Assembly (NCBI GenBank): GCA_947628385.1
Contig: CANQZS010000065.1
Span: forward strand, 1-8,560
Origin: an uncultured Clostridia bacterium
GTDB lineage: Bacteria; Bacillota; Clostridia; Oscillospirales; Ruminococcaceae
DNA: 8,560 bases
Direction: 5' to 3'
Under the pieces are notes generated by a model. That model was not told where the DNA came from, did not search any database, and saw only the letters and a program-made list of their open reading frames with translations. How positions within the stretch are numbered: the stretch's first letter is position 1; each line of letters begins with the position of its first letter. This document shows, piece after piece, positions 7,212-8,560 of the stretch. A program made the position numbers and the translations under genes.

Positions 7212-8174
7212 TTAATAAATATCCCACTTTTTAATAGTTTCTTTCTTATCCATATCCAGACCAAGGTTGTCAAGAAGCTCCTGAGCGGCGTTATAGCCCA
7301 TTTTTTTCTGACGGTTGTTCATAGCGGCAACTTCAAGTATTACCGCAAGGTTACGTCCCGGCTTTACAGGGATAGTTGCGCATGGGACCTTTACTCCCAG
7401 AATGGAAGTATACTCGTTATCCACGCCCATACGGTCGTAGACCTTTTCGCTGTCCCAAGGTTCAAGCTCCACGATCATATCTATCTTTTCGGTCACCTTG
7501 ACAGCTCCCATGCCGAACAGACGGCGGGCATTCACAATACCTATGCCGCGTATTTCAAGGAAGTGCCTGATATTTTCCGGAGACGAGCCTACAAGGCTTA
7601 TGTTTGAAACGCGGCGGATCTCCACGGCGTCGTCCGCAACAAGACGGTGCCCGCGCTTGATAAGCTCGACGGCAGTCTCGCTTTTTCCAACTCCGCTTTC
7701 GCCGAGGATAAGCATTCCCTCGCCGTGTACTTCTATCAGAACGCCGTGACGGGTGATCCTTGGGGCAAGGTGAAGATTAAGAAAAGCTATGAGCGCAGCC
7801 ATAAAGCTTGAAGTGCTGTCCTTGGTGCGGAGCAGTGGGACTTCATACTTCTGCGCGATCTCCACCATTTCGGGGAAGTAGGGGAGCTCTCTGGAAATTA
7901 TCAGAGCCGGTATATGCTGTGAGAAAAGCATATCGAGGCGCTCGTAGCGGCTTTGCTCGTCGATCGTAGCCAGATATGCGAACTCCATTTTGCCTACTAT
8001 CTGGATACGTTCGTTATTGAAATATTCATAAAATCCCATCAGCTGAAGTCCGGGACGGTTTATATCTGTTTCATCAACTATAAGCTTTGACGAATCCTCC
8101 GGAAGATAGATAGTCTCAAGGTGAAATTCTTCTATTATGGTCTGTAGCTCTACGCTGAATTTTTTTTCCGCCAT
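7212..8174 (-). CDS. hprK: HPr kinase/phosphorylase
   Basis: Bifunctional sensor enzyme that phosphorylates HPr at Ser46, with ATP or pyrophosphate, when glycolytic intermediates are high, and dephosphorylates it when phosphate is high. HPr-Ser-P is the co-repressor for CcpA-type catabolite repression. The protein has 320 residues. The N-terminal domain is about 1-130 and the catalytic domain 131-320. The catalytic part shows H143 (RHG), Walker A GESGVGKS at 158-165, the ADD at 180-182, the family signature LEIRGIGIVN at 206-215, and the C-terminal signature IPVKPGRNLAVILEVAAMN at 268-286. All key residues are present. The ATG at 8174-8172 is preceded by AAAGGA, 10 nt away. It is the first gene of the leftward operon, with a promoter at 8230-8257 and a leader of about 48 nt. 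No ptsH or crh gene is in the window. Confidence 0.97.
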   Translation of the reverse strand: MAEKKFSVELQTIIEEFHLETIYLPEDSSKLIVDETDINRPGLQLMGFYEYFNNERIQIVGKMEFAYLATIDEQSRYERLDMLFSQHIPALIISRELPYFPEMVEIAQKYEVPLLRTKDSTSSFMAALIAFLNLHLAPRITRHGVLIEVHGEGMLILGESGVGKSETAVELIKRGHRLVADDAVEIRRVSNISLVGSSPENIRHFLEIRGIGIVNARRLFGMGAVKVTEKIDMIVELEPWDSEKVYDRMGVDNEYTSILGVKVPCATIPVKPGRNLAVILEVAAMNNRQKKMGYNAAQELLDNLGLDMDKKETIKKWDIY

Positions 8175-8229
8175 TATGGATCATTCCTTTTCAATATTGA
8201 TTTATCGTTAAAAAAATACGGTTACTTTA

Positions 8230-8257
8230 ATTATACAACATTCTTGAAAAATTTCAA
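8230..8257 (-). promoter_or_regulatory. Promoter of the hprK-dnaE operon
   Basis: On the minus strand the -35 box is TTGAAA (8257-8252) and the -10 box is TATAAT (8235-8230), with a 16-nt spacer, one short of the optimum. Transcription should begin near 8223. The -35 box lies inside an inverted repeat (8243-8258) and a 13-nt block shared with the proC promoter, so access could be controlled by a regulator. Confidence 0.8.
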
Positions 8258-8258
8258 G
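8243..8258. promoter_or_regulatory. Operator-like inverted repeat over the hprK -35 box
   Basis: The two 7-nt arms CTTGAAA and TTTCAAG are perfect inverted complements around a central AA. The element covers the whole -35 hexamer of the hprK promoter and part of the spacer. A dimeric DNA-binding protein here would block RNA polymerase. It matches no operator I can name, and AT-rich DNA gives such repeats by chance fairly often. Confidence 0.4.
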
Positions 8259-8337
8259 TGTTATCCGATCTAATTTACATATTTTATTTTATCGGAGAAT
8301 TTATTTAAGAAAAATCATAAAAAGCACTTGAAATTTT
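8248..8337. repeat. 13-nt inverted repeat shared by the divergent hprK and proC promoters
   Basis: AAAATTTCAAGTG at 8248-8260 is the exact reverse complement of CACTTGAAATTTT at 8325-8337. The arms are 64 nt apart. In each case the TTGAAA inside the block is the -35 hexamer of the outward-facing promoter, so the block has the same place in both. Between them lies a second, smaller inverted repeat, TCCGAT (8264-8269) and ATCGGA (8291-8296). Shared regulation of the two promoters is an inference. Confidence 0.6.
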
Positions 8338-8356
8338 GTGCAAAATGTAGTATACT
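8328..8356 (+). promoter_or_regulatory. Promoter of proC
   Basis: The -35 box is TTGAAA (8328-8333) and the -10 box is TATACT (8351-8356), with an optimal 17-nt spacer. Transcription should begin near 8363, giving a leader of about 69 nt. The -35 region is flanked by GCAC (8324-8327) and GTGC (8338-8341), a short inverted repeat that brackets the box. Confidence 0.8.
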
Positions 8357-8388
8357 ATATTTTATTGGCATGAATTGCCGCTTGACAG

Positions 8389-8408
8389 CCGATCTCGCAA
8401 AAGATCGG
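8389..8408 (+). other. Hairpin in the proC leader RNA
   Basis: CCGATCT (8389-8395) pairs perfectly with AGATCGG (8402-8408) across a 6-nt CGCAAA loop, and a G-U pair can extend the base. A smaller stem, GGCA/TGCC with a 5-nt loop, lies just before it at 8367-8379. Both sit between the predicted transcription start and the ribosome site (AAAGGA at 8417-8422). No U-run follows, so it is not a classical terminator; an mRNA-stabilising 5' stem or a regulatory site is possible. Confidence 0.5.
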
Positions 8409-8431
8409 TATTATGGAAAGGATAGGTAAAT

Positions 8432-8560
8432 ATGGCTTCTATTGGGTTTATAGGCGCTGGCAATATGGGCTATGCTATTATAAAAGGCTTGGCAGGAGCG
8501 GGAAGTCCTGCGGCTATCTACGCCTTTGACAAGGCTCCGGAAATGCTTGAAAGGCTTGTT
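8432..8560 (+). CDS. proC: Pyrroline-5-carboxylate reductase, N-terminal part (cut by window edge)
   Basis: ProC reduces 1-pyrroline-5-carboxylate to proline with NAD(P)H, the last step of proline synthesis, in the cytoplasm. Only 43 codons are present and the frame is open to the window end. The peptide shows the Rossmann-fold dinucleotide motif GFIGAGNMGYAI at 5-16, in the exact form typical of ProC (GAGNMG), followed by a helix and a second strand ending in AFD at 31-33. The ATG has AAAGGA 9 nt upstream and its own promoter. It is transcribed away from hprK. Another NAD-binding oxidoreductase of the same fold, such as a 6-phosphogluconate-dehydrogenase-like protein, is possible from so short a piece but less likely. 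Confidence 0.85.
   Translation, partial: MASIGFIGAGNMGYAIIKGLAGAGSPAAIYAFDKAPEMLERLV

Noticed and set aside
7074..7607. Open frame of 177 codons on the plus strand across the PHP gene and hprK
   Set aside because: Antisense to two conserved genes with intact active sites; no promoter or ribosome site recognised.
8413..8429. ATG at 8413 as the proC start
   Set aside because: It is out of frame with the GAGNMG peptide, and it sits on the ribosome site of the true start at 8432.

Overview
The window is a stretch of ordinary, densely packed bacterial core genome. It most likely comes from a Gram-positive anaerobe of the class Clostridia, and a Ruminococcus/Oscillospirales-like relative is my best guess. 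The reasons are inference: the gene set and order (hprK, PHP phosphatase, murB, rapZ, whiA, dnaE, pfkA), sigma-A type promoters with near-consensus boxes in AT-rich gaps, strong purine-rich ribosome binding sites, and the HprK/RapZ/WhiA trio typical of Firmicutes. No mobile element, tRNA, rRNA, CRISPR array or foreign-looking island is visible.

Layout. Six complete genes run leftward on the minus strand from about 8174 to 286: hprK (HPr kinase/phosphorylase), a YcdX-type PHP-domain phosphatase, murB, rapZ, whiA and dnaE. The genes overlap by 4 nt or are separated by 2 to 46 nt, with no visible terminator or promoter between them, so they are probably one operon. It is read from a promoter at about 8230-8257. 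At the left edge, pfkA (6-phosphofructokinase; only the first 34 codons are inside) follows dnaE after 182 bp. It has its own promoter that matches the sigma-A consensus at every box position (TTGACA, 17 nt, TATAAT). At the right edge, proC (pyrroline-5-carboxylate reductase; first 43 codons) runs rightward from a divergent promoter at 8328-8356. The 257 bp gap between hprK and proC is the most structured non-coding part. Both promoters carry the same 13-nt block over the -35 box, in inverted orientation, and further inverted repeats lie around it.

How the genes fit together. HprK senses glycolytic state and sets HPr-Ser phosphorylation for catabolite repression. PfkA is the committed glycolytic step. 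MurB makes UDP-MurNAc for peptidoglycan. RapZ family proteins link amino-sugar/cell-wall status to gene regulation, WhiA ties chromosome and division biology to growth, and DnaE is a replicative polymerase. The operon therefore joins carbon status, wall precursor supply and DNA replication. The gluconeogenesis factor gene yvcK, which usually sits between rapZ and whiA, is absent here. I did not find a clearly novel system; the findings are mainly regulatory-site candidates, a start-codon correction and gene-context observations.
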